In this document: one piece after another, positions 37,801 to 52,800 of the stretch
Numbering within the stretch: position 1 is the stretch's first letter
How the letters are laid out: each line of letters opens with the position of its first letter
Source: Aptenodytes patagonicus
Lineage: Eukaryota; Chordata; Aves; Sphenisciformes; Spheniscidae
Direction of reading: 5' to 3'
Length of the DNA: 64,000 nt
NCBI RefSeq assembly: GCF_965638725.1
Contig: NC_134970.1
Coordinates: 6,120,001 to 6,184,000 of the forward strand
The notes under the pieces: generated by a model
Databases searched by the model: none
Told to the model about the DNA's origin: nothing
What the model saw: the letters and a program-made list of their open reading frames with translations, nothing else
Made by a program: the position numbers and the translations under genes

Positions 37801-40800
37801 CACCAGAGATGAGCCGATGCTGCGAACAGAGAACGGAAGACAGATGAACCCCTGACATTGGGACCACGTTTGCTGTGCAGGGGAGGATCCTACCGTAAAG
37901 TCTGGGTCTGGGTTTGGCAGTTTAAACCTCCTTCTCCCTGCTCCGCAGCCGGGGAGCATGCACCTCCTGTCCCTCGCGGCTGGCCCAGCTCTTCCTGGGT
38001 GCCTGGCTTCAGCAGCACGGCTCGGCTCTGCGTGCCAGCCGGTGCCGTGGTGTTTCTGTCCGGAGATGAGCAGAGGGTGACGTGCTGAGACACTGCTAGC
38101 TGGGAGCCCGGTTAGGTCAGGCTCAGATCTACAGCTGCGGGATTAATCTGGGCGTCCTCAGCTTGACCATAGCGATGCTGGCGACCTGACAGTGATGCTG
38201 GCTGCAGGAGGAAGAGGAAGCACCAAGGCGAGGGGGTGGCAGAGCGAATGTCACACTTGCTGGGGGGACTTTAGGACTTCAGGGAAAGGAGGAAGAAAGA
38301 TGCCTCTGGGAGATGCAGCTGTGATGCCTTTAGGAGCTCCCAGGACCCTCCCAGGGCTAGGACAGCACCGTGGCTTCACCCAGTGCCTTGAATCCCCAAA
38401 TCAGAGTCCAGAGACCCTGGTCTGCAGCCTCCTCCGGACGATGCCCCGGCTGCAGTGTCTTCCCCTGCCCAGGCCCCGGTGGTGTCCGTGCCGGGGCAGA
38501 GTGCGTGTCTGCCTTCCCAGCGTGTGGCACTGCTGGCCCTCGGGGACTGCTTTTTTGTGGAACGAACTGGCCTGGCTGTGAGCGGGGCAGCCGTGGGGAC
38601 TGTTTGTACCTGGCGTATGAACAGATGCCATCTGGGACAAGAGAGCTGTATATTTAGTTAAGAGATTTCTTGGCTCCCCTGCGCGGACCTAAACAGGCGA
38701 CAGGAAGGCATATGCCAGACCCCTACAGAGCCCGTCCACACAGCCCCTCGCTGCTGCAAACCCCAAAGACCAGGGATGGGGCTCCCAGAGGTGCCCCGAT
38801 GCCAGCACCCCCCTGTCCCAGGGGCTGCAGGGAGCAGGTGATGCCACCTCCTCTGGCACTGACCCAGCGGCCCTTCTCGCCAAGACGTGCCCTGTTCCCA
38901 GGGCTGGGATGGTGCAAGGATGCTCAGTGACATCCTGAAGCACCTCGGTGAAGGAAGAGCCATGTCTGCCCTGGCAGGAGGCTGGGCAGGGGGTGTGTGG
39001 GGGATGAGGACTCTGCTGCCTCGCTCTGTCCCCCCACACCCATGCCCAACGGTGCCTTTCAAAGGTGTTTGGGGATGTCCCAGGTTGGAGGTTTCTTGCA
39101 GGTTCCTGTGAGAAGGGACAGTTGCGCCCCCAGGGCTCTGCAGCTCTTCTGTGTCCACAGGCTGAGCACTCCTCGAGTCCGAGCCAGCAGCCTCATCTCC
39201 ACACCAAGCTCTCCAAAAAGCCTTCTCCTTCCCAGCTCGAGCTCACACAACTGGATAGTGGGGAGCCCTGAGTCTCCCCTAAGCTGCCTGAGCCATCCAA
39301 GACCAAGCAGAGCAAAGGCTTTGGCCAGGAACGAGCAAATCTTGGAGAAAGGGAGGAAAACCCTGGAGAGGACCTACAACATCTCCCATGCTCAGAGAAG
39401 GCAATGGATTTCTCCAAACAGGATGAAACTAGAGCAAAATAAGATGCATAGCAAATCCCTGCTTAGCAAAGCCGCTGTAGCAAGTGCTGGGAACGTCTTG
39501 TTATCACATCATTAGTGCTGTTCTCATTAAAGCTTCCATCCACGGATGTGTTGCCACATGTCCAGGTGCTGCGGCGTGGGGCAGGTCTGCGGGAAGGAGG
39601 GGACTGGAGCCAGAGAGCAGGACGTGCGAAAAGAGCTGGGGGAAGAGGAGCCAGCTCTGCCCCCGGCCAGGGGAAAAAGGGAAGGCAACGGATGTGCAGT
39701 GACCGGCTGCGGGTGTTACTGCCACCGCGGGCAGCGTTTGCAGGGTCACGTGTGTCCAGCAAATTTGGGAAGCCCTGGAAGGATCCTGTCAAAGAGCTGC
39801 AAGTTCTTGCAGAAAGTGCTGGCCGGTAGCAAGAGGTAAGAGGTGTTCAAGCTGTTTCATTTAATGCAGTTGGGGCAAGAGCTGCCTTGATCATGGCACC
39901 CCTGTCCCTGCTGGGGAAGACCCTCTGCAAGCGCCTGGCTCCATCAGCAGCAGCAGCAGAAGGGGAGGAATCGGGAGCAAAAACTTCCAGGCAAGAAATC
40001 AGATCTGTGTTTCTAAAACCAAGGGTCACTCTCACCCATCTGCCACTGCCTGCACGAGACTCTCCATCCCTTCGGGGAGACTGGGGACACCCCTAAAGCC
40101 AGGTCAGAAGCTGCTCTTGGCCCTGCCTGAGGCCACGCGTGTGCCCAGGAGGGAGCGTGCCTTCGTCCCCTCCTGTCTTTGCACCCATCCCCAGGCTCTC
40201 GGTGTGTCCCACCACCCCAGCTCCACTGCAGGTGCCAACCGCGGCTGGTGACACCGGCCCAAGCTCTGCTCGATGGTGAGGGTGCAGAGGTCCTCACCTC
40301 CGGGCTGGAAATGAAGCACGTTGCTCCAGCTCCTGGTGCTCGGCAGAGGAGCTGCATGGCAGGATGATGCAGAAGAAGAGAGAGAGAAATGCATCCCTCC
40401 CCCTGGTCTTGAAACCCTGGCTGTCCCCGCAGCCACCAGCGCACCTTCTCCTGCAGCCCAGGCCACCAGCCGGGCTGTCTCCATCTGCAGCGGCCAGCGC
40501 CAGCCCTGTACCCTCTCCATTGCCATCTTGAGTCCTGCCTGCTCGCTCCTCTCTGCCGCGCTGACATATTTACCTTGGATACCTAGAAACCAGTGCCGCT
40601 GCACCCCCTCCTGTGCCATTCCCTCTGCTGCGAGCACGATTATTAGGGGAATATTTTTACACAGCGTGTCAGACCTTTAAAAATAAGCCTAATGAAAACA
40701 GCCTGGTACTTGGCTGATTAATCACCAGTGTTTTGATGAACTGAAATGCCTTCCCGTTTCCTCTAAATAGACTAAAATGAGTGTTGCCATTGCTTGTTAG

Positions 40801-43800
40801 CATTTGTAACCCTCAAACCCACTCAGATGTTTCCTTAAAAGGCAAAGGAGACTGGGAACTTCTTGCCTGGAATCTGAGCATTCGCAGCACCGCTCCCGAC
40901 GCTGAGCAAGGGATGGGGCTGGGGACGGAGCAGCCGGCCGAGCCGGGGATGGGTGGGAGCAGAGCGGAGCAGAGGGGCTGCCGAGATCTGCTGCGGGTGG
41001 TGGGGATGTGATGGTGGAGCGAGGTTCTCGCCTCCTGCCCTGAGAGCCCCACAGCTTGTTTCGGGGTAGAAAATCGCTGCTTGGGTGGTAGGTATCGATC
41101 TGGCTGCTCAGCACGGCGAATGAGAGCCGGTCACCCCGCTGTGCCCACAAGCAGGTTCCTAAGTGAAAGGGGAACCCGCTGGAGAGGAGAGGAAAGGATG
41201 GGTTATCCAGGGACTCGCAAAACCTGTACCCAAGCTGGAGGGAAGGGGCAGTTTGTGGCCTGGCTGCTGCTGTTACATCAGTCCCTGGCAGAGGGGACAT
41301 ATGGAAATGCATTTGTAGAAGAAATGTTTTTTCTTTGGAAGGGGCCAGCTTTCACCAGCCTGCAGTTATTTTCAGAGATATGTCCTGGGAAGAGTCCCTC
41401 ATGGCCCAGATTACCCCACCACGAGCCATGAGCTTGGCTCAGCTGAAGAACAAGATGTAAGGATGGAAACCTTGGGGAGCGTGTGCTGCCGAGCAGCTCC
41501 GTGTTGGCTCCAGGGAGCTGTGCCCCATCTGGGTTCAAGGAGGGCTTGGCTGAAAGGGGGAAGGCGGAGTAGTCCAGGATGGCTCCTCCGTGAGGGTCAC
41601 TGCTGGGGGCACGTGGCACGCTGCACCCCAGGAGGAAACAGGACTGTCAGCAAAAGATCTCAGGGCCAAAGCTGCACCTGCAGTTCATGTTAAAACAGCT
41701 CCAGAAATAGTGAACTCAACCTGCAGGCTTGACACCGACTCGGTCTCTAATGTCACCTGCAGCTCTGGTGGCCTCTGGAAGCCACCTGCGAGATATCATC
41801 CCACAGCTGTGAGACATCACCCCCCAGCTGATATAAGAGCATCAGGAGCACAAGAGGGGAAGCCTGAGCCAGGATCAGGCCCACCCCAACCATCAGCACC
41901 GCTGGAAAATCCAGGGTTAGCTCCAACGTGGCTGATGGCTCCAGCTGCTGCTTGCTGTGGATGGCAATGGGGACACGGGCTTCACACACACCCGAGCAGA
42001 GGGGCACGGTCCTCGCCTGCGTGCAGCTATGGGGACGTCTGTGCTTGAGGAATATAAGGGGAAAACATGGAGCAAAGCGAGAGGCAAGCGTCGGCGCCTT
42101 CAGAAACTGCCCGCACGTGGAAATGGCACCTATTTAGCTAAGTCAGTTGAGCTGCATGTCCACTTGTAGGCACAAGTCTTGCGCCTACACTCTTGCAAGC
42201 ACCAAGGAGTTACCACTGCTTGTAACCAAACTGCCCTACACCAGTGCATGGCCCTCCTAAACCAAGACGCAGGCGTCTGCTGAAGGACAACTGGACCAGC
42301 TGAACTTAAATTAATCCAGCAATTATTTCAGCCACACGGGGTAATTTCTGCATGTACACTGGAGCCCACTGGAGCCCATGAGTCTTCTCTTTGCGGCTCG
42401 CTGCCTCCCTCCTCTCCAGCAACGCCACCAGCAGAGCCGTTTCGGCGTGCTGGCTGCCTGGCACATGGCTTTTACCACCAACAGAGACTCTCCACTCAGA
42501 GCCGTGCTCCTTGCAAACCAACCAGAATCCCTCTAGAGATGTAGGGATGGGGGATAAAGTCCAGGCCAAGAGACTGTCCCTTTCTCCCAGCCTCTGCTGG
42601 GATAATAAACTTCTCCCACAGCCAACAGGACATTTTCCAGTTCGACTCTTGGCAGGGCATGGCTTAGGCAACAGGCACCCACCAGCAAATCCTGAGGGGC
42701 TTTTGGAGGTGGGAGAGCCGGGAAGTGGGGAAGCCCCAGGGACAAGGGGCGACCTCTGACAGACAGCTCCCTAAAAACTGTCGGTCAGCTGGGGGCTCCT
42801 AGACCAGACTGGCAAGGGAAGGAAGCTGGGTTTGGTTATCTGAAGTAAGGGGTTTAAGGCATAATTACGGATCCATAACTAACGAGCCAATCTGGTATCA
42901 CTGCCTGAGGGGTTTCAGTCTGTCCTACACATGCTGCCGAGTCCTACAAAGGTCTCCAGAGCCAGCATGAGACTCTGAGATCATAGAATCATAGAATGGT
43001 TTGGGTTGGAAGGGACCTCTAAAGGTCATCTAGTCCAACCCCCCTGCCATGGGCAGGGACATCTTCAACTACATCAGGTTGCTCAGAGCCCCGTCCAACC
43101 TGACCTGGAATGTTTCCAGGGATGGGGCATCCACCACCTCTCCGGGCAACCTGGGCCAGTGCTTCACCACCCTCAGCGTAAAAAATGTCTTCCCTATATT
43201 TAGTCTAAATCTACCCCCTTTAGTTTAAAGCCATTCCCCCTTGTCCTGTCGCAACAGGCCCTGCTAAAAAGTCTGCCGCCATCTTTTTTATCAGCCCCCT
43301 TTAAGTACTGACAGGCTGCAGGAAGGTCTCCCCGAAGCCTTCTCTTCTCTGGGCTGAACAACCCCAACTCTCTCAGTCTTTCTTCACAGGAGAGGTGTTC
43401 CATCCCCTGATCATTTTTGTGGCCTCCTCTGGACCCGCTCCAACAGGTCCGTGTCTTTCTCATGCTGAGGGCTTCAGAGCTGGACGCAGTGCTCCAGGGG
43501 GGGTCTCCCCAGAGCAGAGCAGAGGGGCAGAATCCCCTCCCTCGACCTGCTGGCCACGCTGCTGGTGATGCAGCCCAGGATACGGTTGGCCTTCTGGGCT
43601 GCGAGCGCCCATTGCCAGCTCATGTCCAGCTTTTCATCCACCAGTGCCCCCAAGTCCTTCTCGGCAGGGCTGCTCTCCATCCCTTCATCCCCCAGCCTGT
43701 AGTGATACCGGGGGTTGCCCTGACCCAGGGGCAGGACCTTGCACTTGGCCTTGTTAAACCTCATGAGGTTTAACCCACAGCTCCAACCTTGGGCATTTGC

Positions 43801-46800
43801 ATCATCCTCTGGAGACACCTAGCTAGTACCTAGTTGCGTGGGCTCTAAAGGAGCCCCAATGCCCCCTCCGTCCTGCCCAGCTACCCCAAATCCCAGCCAG
43901 AGGCTGTGAGTGAGGCACCAGCATCCCACCACCCCTCAGTGTGACCGTGGGTGAAGAGGGCTGAGGAGGTTGGGCACAAGCCACGTGAGAGCTCCCAGGG
44001 GACAGGGATGTCTCCTGAGACTGTCCCACTGCACGGAGAAGTCCCTTGAGGTGGCCCGTGGGCAAAGGCAGGTTGTTTTGCACTTGACGCTCCTGGGTAT
44101 TTGGGTACCCATTGCCATTACGCTCTAGGCATGTGAGAGGGTTGCTGGAGCCAAGCTAAACCACACAAGCTGGCCAAGCTGCTCCTTTCCTCCGTTCCTT
44201 GGCCAGTTTTGAGTAACTCAGGGACAATTCAGAGCCAAGGACATTCCTGGAAAAAAAGCTGCGTCCTTGGCCGAGTCCTGAGAACTACTAAACCTAGATT
44301 GCCAGAGACTACCGGAGGAAGTGGGACCGCCAGGCTTCTGCTGACCCTGCTTGCCCAGGACAGCCGAGTCCAGGTCTACGTGACACCCACCCACTCACAA
44401 GGGGATCTGGCATTGCTCTACCTGCAGCAGTGCCAGGGCAACCCTCCTGGTCCTTAGCTAAGACCAAACATCATGGGCCGGTATCGTGAGATACCCTGCT
44501 CGCACCCCCTGTATGCCCCGCAGAGCTCTGGCCCCGACGGGCTCCCTGGTAGGACCACTCCCAGGCAGCAAAGAGTTTCTCTCTTGGCATGTTTGGATTC
44601 TTTTGGCATGAAGCAAGGGTGAAAGTACCTCATCTTCCAGCACAGGGACACACGCAGACCTAGGATGACCCCCCAGGCCGTGCTCTATGTGCTAAAGCCC
44701 AGAGCGATGTAAACAACTTCTTGCCCTGTCCCGCCTCAGCCATTACTCTGTTATTTTAACGAGGAACTCAGTTATTCCCCTTCCCTTCTGCTCAGACCTT
44801 TCTGACCCCAAATATCACTGTCTCTTTGCACTCCCCAGGCCAATGTTTTTAAAAACATCCTCCTCCTGAGATGCAGCGCTGTTCTCCAGAGACTGTCTGG
44901 CCCTGACTTTTGTCTTGCTCTGCCTTCATTGCTGAATTAAGGCCGATAACAAACATTTCAACTGGGTTTCTTTTAATAGAATAGCTCTAGCCCTTCCACA
45001 GTGACATGCAGCCATTTTCCAGAAAGCCCTTAAAGCCGCTAGATACTCAAATGGAAACTTTCGCTTCTCTAACAAAATCTGGTTTTAGAAGTTAGGGTTT
45101 TTCTCTTCCATCCGTTGTATTCCCAGCCCCTTCTCCTGGCACTGCCATGGCCGAACTGGATATCCCCAAGATGAGACCTTTTCTCTGATCGCCCCCTCTT
45201 CGGCAGAGGTTGCAAAGGGCAGTGAACATCAGCGATTCACACCACGGCCACCTCAAGGCTGGATTTTTGCCCGGCACACTTTCTGCAGGCAGCCCACGAA
45301 GAGCATTCCTCAGATTTTTAGGAACAGAAAAACTGCAATTCAGCCCTGGCGAGTCTTAAATCCTATCTCCCGTCCTCTGCATCACGGGGGGCTGGATGCT
45401 CGAGAAGCAGGACTCTGGCTCCCAGCCTCCTGGGACTACATGGAAAACATCTCCAGGCCCCTTGCTGGTGCAGGTCTCCCATGGGTCCCATCGGCCAGCC
45501 CATGGGACCGTCACAGACACCCCACGGCATCACTGGTGGCCACGGGCACCCAGTGTGAGAGGACGAATCAAGGTCTTTGAAGCAGGTGAGATGAGCCCCA
45601 GCCCCAGGCGCCTACCTGCTAAAATCAGAGAGCTGGTTTGCTGGTCAAAACCCTTAAATAGCTTATGAGAAACAGGAGCACTGGCTCCTTGGGCTCCTGC
45701 ACCACGTGGGAACTGTAGCCTAGAACACAGCACTTAATGAGATAAAGCAGGGCATGCCAGGAGTCACGATCTCTAGTTCTTAGAAATTGAAGATCTTCCC
45801 TGAAAGGAAGCAAACTGCGGCTCCCTTTCTGCTGCGGGCAGCTCTCATGGCTGTGCGGGTGCCGGTTCCCGTGCCGGGCACGTCCGCCTTCTGCCATGGA
45901 AGGCAGGACCGCTCGGAGCCCATCGGCAGCATCCGGCAGGTCTCGGCGTAAATCCCGACCCAAATATCGTGTCTCAGCCCTGGGCTACTCAACCCAACGT
46001 CAACGGGCTGCAGGCACCAGAACACCTCTGTGACCCTGGGCTGCCGCCTCTCCTGTTGCATTTCTGCAGCTCTTGTTCCTGTCTGTTTTCAACCTTGTTT
46101 GCACTGTGCTCTGGGCAGAGGAAAGGACTGGGCAGGACTCGTGTCACTTCATGGCGTGGCTGGTCCACTGCCGTTGCCGCTATCCACGCCGTGACTTCAA
46201 AACAAGTGCCCTGATACCTCCTCCCCTGCGAAGCGAGATCCCCTCGCTCCACCGTGCTGCGATTCCCACCACGGCAAAGGGTGGGCTTGAGCGACACGAC
46301 CGGTTAATCCCAGCGTCCTGCTGGGAGCTGAGTCACCGAGACCGTTTTAGCATGCAAATGATGTCATAACGCTGCGAAAGAAAGTGATACGTAAAGGATC
46401 CCAGCTCTTTTCCTCCTCTGTATGTCTATTTATCAGCTCAACATAAACAGATAATAAACCTCCCTGTCTGTGGCAGCTCGGCCCATATAAGCTAAAGACT
46501 CCAAGCATTTCCATGGATTTATCTGCATCCCAGTTGTGGTTCATGTAAATATAGAACTCAACTTTTTACTCTTGGTTTTTTTCAGACTGACTAGAAATTC
46601 AGCTTTTTTTCCCCGCTTGTGCCCTTAGATGGAGCGCCTATCTCCCAGACAGAGTGTGCCTTCAGCGCGACCTACAAGTCGCTGGGAACGCTTTGTGCTG
46701 CCACAGCAAAACAAGGTTTCTGCCACCGTTTCCCAGCGGCGTTACAAAAACACCGATTTGGCGGTGTTGGTTCCTTCTCACGCCGTTTGTTCAGAAATGC

Positions 46801-49800
46801 AGTTCAAACCTGGGTGCGTTGCCACCTCGCTTGCTTCAGCTGTTCTCCTCACTGCAGATCCTTCCGTTATCTGTCACGGGATCACTCCTGCTTCTCTTTT
46901 TGCCTTGGAGGTCTGTTTTATCGTCTGTTGCTAGCTGACAGCTCTCGCTTCTGATGCTCGTGCTTCTCGTTACAGGGTTGGTACGTTTTCAGAAATGAAG
47001 AACGAAACATCCGAGCGCAGACAACGGCAGTTTTCATTTTTGAACGACAAAAGGTGACAAATAAAAGGGCTTTCCTGGGTGGGCTGCTCTGCAGCAGGCT
47101 GGAGAGGCCACAAAGCAGAGACCATCTGTGGCCTCCTTTAAGGACCAAATAGGAACGACTCAATACCTTTGGTTTCTTTCAAAATGTGTGACTATTTTGG
47201 ATCTCCCTGGCTATCGTCCATGGGAGTAATGCAAAGACCAGGGAGCCATTGTGCTGGCGGAAGGACTCACACCGTCGTCCCTTGCCCACCCCAGCGTGAG
47301 CTGGGTGCTGCTGGAGAAGCACCAGGAGAAAGGATGCTCCAGCGTCACCCACCCCTTACACCTCTTTTGGAGGCCAGGAGCTGGGCAGAACAACAACTTG
47401 TTCTGATGAGGGAAAAGCAGGCACCCAGACTGCTAGAGACCTGCCCAGGACACGGTTAAAAGAAAGGCAAGAGCCGGGAATTGGTGAAGAATCTTGGAAG
47501 AGAGAAGGAACAGTCTTGGCATATTGACAGAACTGGCTGATAAACAGAACAGCAGAGTTTAAATACATATGTGTTAGTCACAGGCTGGTAAGATGCTTAA
47601 AGAATGATACAACCACTTCTTTTCCCTTGTTTGCAATTTCCCTTGAGTCCGTCCCAGCTATTTAAATGTGGAGCTTGTTTTTCCTCCAGATATTTTCATG
47701 AAAAGATGACAAGCTTTGAGCATTAATAAGAAATTTAAATACTAACTTGTTTTTCCGTGGTGTTGAAGAAGGGCTCATTGGTAGGGATCTCCACTTTTCA
47801 CGGTGTCCCCCTCCACATATAGCCACCAGTAACTGGATTAAATACCACCCAGCAGCGAGCGCCAAGCCTACACACACACACCCCAGCAAGTTAGAAAGGA
47901 CGGCAGGACTTTATACGAGACCTTCCCAAGGAGTTTTGTGATCCTTACCCATGGCAATAGGACCAGCTGCCCTCTGGCACCAGCATCCCTCAAACATGCT
48001 GCATTTGGATTAAGTAAACTACTTCCAAGGTCACTGCTTTTTCCCTCAGCATCAAAACCCAGCCGGGAGGAACGTTGTCGCACCACTCGCTGTCAGCTGT
48101 ATGCAGCCTACAGCGAAGGGTGCTGCTTGGGGACACAAGGATGTCCCCAGGGCCAGGCAAAGCAGCCTGTGAGGATAAGGATGCATGGACCCGGCACAGG
48201 AGGGCGTCTTGTCTGCGCAGGAGTGTGTGTGGGGAGCGGGACATCCGAGAGGAAGGGGAAAGGTGTTGGAAGGCACTTGCCTGAGCCACCTCAACTTCTC
48301 CTGTGGGAAGGGTGTTCAACCTTCAGGAGACAAAAATGCAAGGAGCATCGGCACTATGCACAGCCTGGCTGTGCACAGCTGTCCTGGCATCCAAAGTCTC
48401 CTATTCAGAGCCTTCTCCTCCAAGAAGCTGGTCCCCAGGTTTACATGGAAAGAGACGTCCGCCACGTGTGGAAGCATCTTGCTAAAAGAAGTGGTTTTGT
48501 GGCCCTGGAATGAATCCCCTCCATCAGTAGGATAATGCCCCCGCATGCAATTCCCATGCATTTTCCCAGCCATCCCTGCTTGAAGCAGCATGAAATCAGT
48601 GCAGCCCCGTTGGGAGGCAGGCCTGGGACCGGGACATCCAGGTGTCCCCTCCTTACGGGTGAAGTTGAGGGAAGGAGGCTCCATCCGTTCCCAGGGAAGA
48701 CGGCGGTGCTGGAGAAGGACAGCACAAGGAGGGGCTGCCTCTGCCACCAGGTGCTCAGTGTTTCGGAGCCACCTGGGCCCTGCAGTAAGGCCAGGTGGGA
48801 ATCCAAGGAGAGCCAAGAACAGCAGCAGGTGGACTTTGTGGCATGCTTTGAAAAGGAAAACCTCCTGCTACGGATATGGCAACTGCTAAGGAGCACTCGT
48901 CCACCAAAGCACCTGGTCCCACGGCACGCATGGTTCACATGGAGCGGTGGTCCTTCCCACAGGGTAGCTCTCCTCAGCCAGGTCCTTCCCGGCAAAGGTA
49001 CCCCTGAGGGGGTTTAGGAGTGACCGAATGCCAACGGGAAAGATGGGGGTATCTCCAGGGTGTGTATCATAGCGCTGTACGCATAGATACATGCTTTTTA
49101 AAGAAGATGTCACCAACAGCAGAGGAAGAACTGGGCAAAACCAGAGCAGCTCTCACAAAACCCATCTCCTCATACAGCTCAGCTGTCAGAGAAACCCATC
49201 CTGCAGAGACACCCGCATTGAGCCCCCATCCCCTGGCACAAACAGCTTTTCCTCTTCTAAAGAGAAATCCCAGGCGTGATACAAAGATTCCAAGTGATAG
49301 CAAGTCAGCCGTGTTCCCAGGTAAATCATCCTTCGGTTAATGCCACTGCTTCAACTTTGCAGCATGTTTCTAACCTAGATTTCTCTGTCAGCATGTCTTT
49401 GCCCGCTACAGTAAAGAGCCACGAGCTATTAGAAATCACCTCTTAATTTATCTCCTCGTGAATATTAGTTTATTACATGGACCTACAAGAAGGCCTTGTT
49501 GAACGCATCCGAAGAGAGGCACTGTCCCAAGCCCCACTGTTGAACTTGGGGTATACTTTTACTCGCTAGCAATACAAAATGAAGATTAATTAATGCATCA
49601 CCAAGATGTGAATTTGGCTCCCCAGTGCGGAGAATTTAGGGCAAAGCTCACATCTATTTTGGGCTGTTTATAAACTGCTTCCTAGTTACCCAAGTTTGCC
49701 CTTTTCATCACTAAGAAGACGTGTTATTATGTAGTTACAATATTTCTAAATATACCCACTCGTCCCAATATTTAGAAGGGAATGGGGGTGCCTGGAGCCA

Positions 49801-52800
49801 GTCCAAGAACAGAGCAAGGACTGCAAGAAGAACTGTGAGACGGGCAGAAACTGAGCTTTTCCCTTTAAAATACCCTAACTTGCACTTTGGAGAAGTTCCT
49901 GCACATCCCAGCTAACAGACAACGTCCCACCAGCAACTGCACAAAGACGGGGCAAACGAGGGTTGGAAGGAGGGAGGAGGAAAAATAGGTGGGGAGACGG
50001 GAGTGCAGCAGCTTGGGTCAGCGTGCCGCCGGCCCCGCGCGGATGCTGCCCCGTCCCCGGTCCCGGCAGGCTGCGGGGAGCTGGAGCGGCCGTTGCACCG
50101 TGGGGGCCGCAACCCAGTCGCCTTCCAGCTTTGCAAAATGAGTTTTAGCAACGACGATACAGCCCGAGGTGCCACTGCGGAGCTGCTCTAGGAACTCCCT
50201 AATATTTTCTATCCTTGGTGCCTTCGTGCAAGGCAGCTACGGACCTATAAACTCTCTGTAGTTCAAGGACAAGAATCTAACCTCCTGTCCCTCCCTGCTG
50301 AAGAGACATCACAGACGCAAGATAACATCTTCCAGATGTTCAGAGGGCCAGTCCCACTGGAAGGACCTCCCATTCCTTCCCTGCCCTCGTGCCTGCGCTT
50401 CCCTCCCGTGCTCACACGTCCACTTCTCGCTCGCCAAGGCTCTGCCCGATGAGTTTAATCAGGGATGCCGGGCGCTGCGTGGGTTTGTGATGCACAACGC
50501 TGGGAGCCGTCAAGGGAGAGAGGCTGGGACGGACATCGATGGGGTGATGCCTGCATTCGGCTGGGGGAATGCCATCCCCTGTGGGTGTGCAGCCGCAACG
50601 CCTGTGTTGGCAGGCACAAGCGCTCCGCTGCCTGCTGCAACGTGAAATCCACTGATATGAGAGAGGGATTTGTCATCACAGGCCTCAGTGCTCTGAGCAG
50701 ACGGGTGAGAGCTCGGGAGCCACCTGGGATGCTCCGGATGGCTCTGCGTTCTCGCTCAGTCCTGCAGCAAAACACAGCCCTGCGGCTTCCTCGGATGGAG
50801 GGAGCCATCGGCTCCCTGGGCTGGTTTCTGCGATTGCTTCTGCAGTCCGATGATCCCATCCCGTCCTCGTGCCCCATGGTGGAGCAACGGCCCAGCTGCA
50901 CCGCTGGCATGGGCTGACCTGCCGGCACTGCGAGCTGGCATTTTCTAGGTGCTAATCCCAGGTCCTAACAATGCCAAGGAGGAAGGGGTGGAGGATATTT
51001 TTTTCTTGGCCTCCAGGGATTGAAATAGAAGACGAAATTCAGTTCTGCCATATCCAGTTACTGCAATGCAGTCTAACTGGGCCAGTTTCACTGACAAATT
51101 TGACCGGCAGCCAACTTGCTTTGTCTTCCACGGCCTGAAGCTACTGAAGTTCAAAGGAGAGCACGAGCACTTTTCTCAGGACCTCCATCGCTGCCCTCCC
51201 GCCAGCCGGAGCTGTACACCCTCTCCCGGGGCGCCTCTCCTCCCCGTGCCATCCCTTGCCACCATCCTGAGTCCTCTCCCGCAGCACACAGAGACACACA
51301 CACTCTCAGGCGTCTTCCAAATAACGTTGACTTTAACCAGACAATTTCCCAGCTCTCTTTTTCTAAAAACCACAAATTTCCTCCCTTCCTCCTGATCATG
51401 GACCCTTCCCTATCCCAATTCCCAGTCGACTTCTCATCTTCCCACGGTTAAAACCAAAATAGCATCACCAGTGAGGCCGAACACAAGAGTTCCCCTTGCC
51501 TGAAAAAGCAGCTTTTTCAGTGTCGGCTCTCAGTGCTGGCTGCAAGCCGGGATCACCTGCAAACCAGTGCAAAACCCTGTGGCGTCGCTGGGATAACTGG
51601 TCCCACATAACAGCATTTCTCTTTCCAGGCAGGTTTGTCCTGCAGCACCTGCAGTTCCCCACCACGGGGAAATTTTTCACCAGCCCACCGGAGGGAAAAT
51701 AAACCCAGTACTCTCGCGGCGAGGGGCACGGCGCTTTCTGTCCCCCAGCCAACGCCAAACGCCGCATATAGAAGGTGAAGGCTGCGAGTGCCTTGTCCTC
51801 ACAGCCAGAGGAAAGCTCCCAGGCGGCACAAGCCCGAGCTTGGAGAGGGTGGGGGGAACTGTTTAACCCCTTGTCTCCAAAATAAACCTTCATTTTTTTC
51901 TCCTATAGCTTGAATTTTCATCTTTTTCTCCTTGTTTTCTCCCAGGCCCCGGTCAGGAGAGGACCCTCCTGTAATAAACTCCGTACACATCCATAAAGAG
52001 CTATTTCCAAGTGCTCATGGGCTAGTTAGAGCTCGATTACTCAGCTGGGAGATCCAGAGTACTGCTGGGTGACCTGGAATAGATAAGGAATCGGAGCCAG
52101 AGCAGTCTCTTAAGAGGGGAATCCACATAAGCCTCTGCTCTGCTTACGCTGCTGATACTCCTCAGCCCTGTCCCATCACAGCAGATGCGAATCCAGCCTG
52201 GGACATGAAATCTGCCCGTGACTACAGGGATAAATAGCTGAAGACTCTCCTTCTTTCACTTGCTGGCTCAGCCTGCCGTGAAAAACTAGGGAAACCAAAT
52301 GCTTCCCAGCCTCCCACGCACGAAGCACATACCAAATATTCTTAGTGCAGAGGTTAATAAATGTTACGGAGAAGTGGGATTGGCTCCCACTGAGGCAAGG
52401 CACAAAGAGACGAGAGGGACTGGCATGAAGCTTTCTAGCTCAAAGCAAGCTATTAAAGGATTTGCCAGGTGAAAAGAAGGAGATAAGTGTATCCAAATCA
52501 AAATAAAAGAATGAATTTTAACTGAACTATAAATACGAAACAAACGGCTTGGGGCAAAACCTGCTTCTCGGGGTGATTTCCACAAAGCAGCAAACTTTTT
52601 TTATTCCACAAGAACCAGAGGCTGTTTAAGCTTTTGCACAAGAGGAACCGAAGGGACCGAGAGTCTGGAGATCTCCAAAGGAAAAAACCCAGGAGGAAAA
52701 AGAAACGCAGCCCAAGGGATTGCTGTCACTGCACCGGCCCCTCCAGCCGCCTTCTAGGAGTACCATCTCTGCTCCCAGCCCTGCCAAAGGATGTTAGAGC

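Noticed and set aside
46619-46954. Overlapping 94-111 codon frames in LMOD1 intron 1
   Set aside because: Three frames open by chance, no homology recognised and no splice context.
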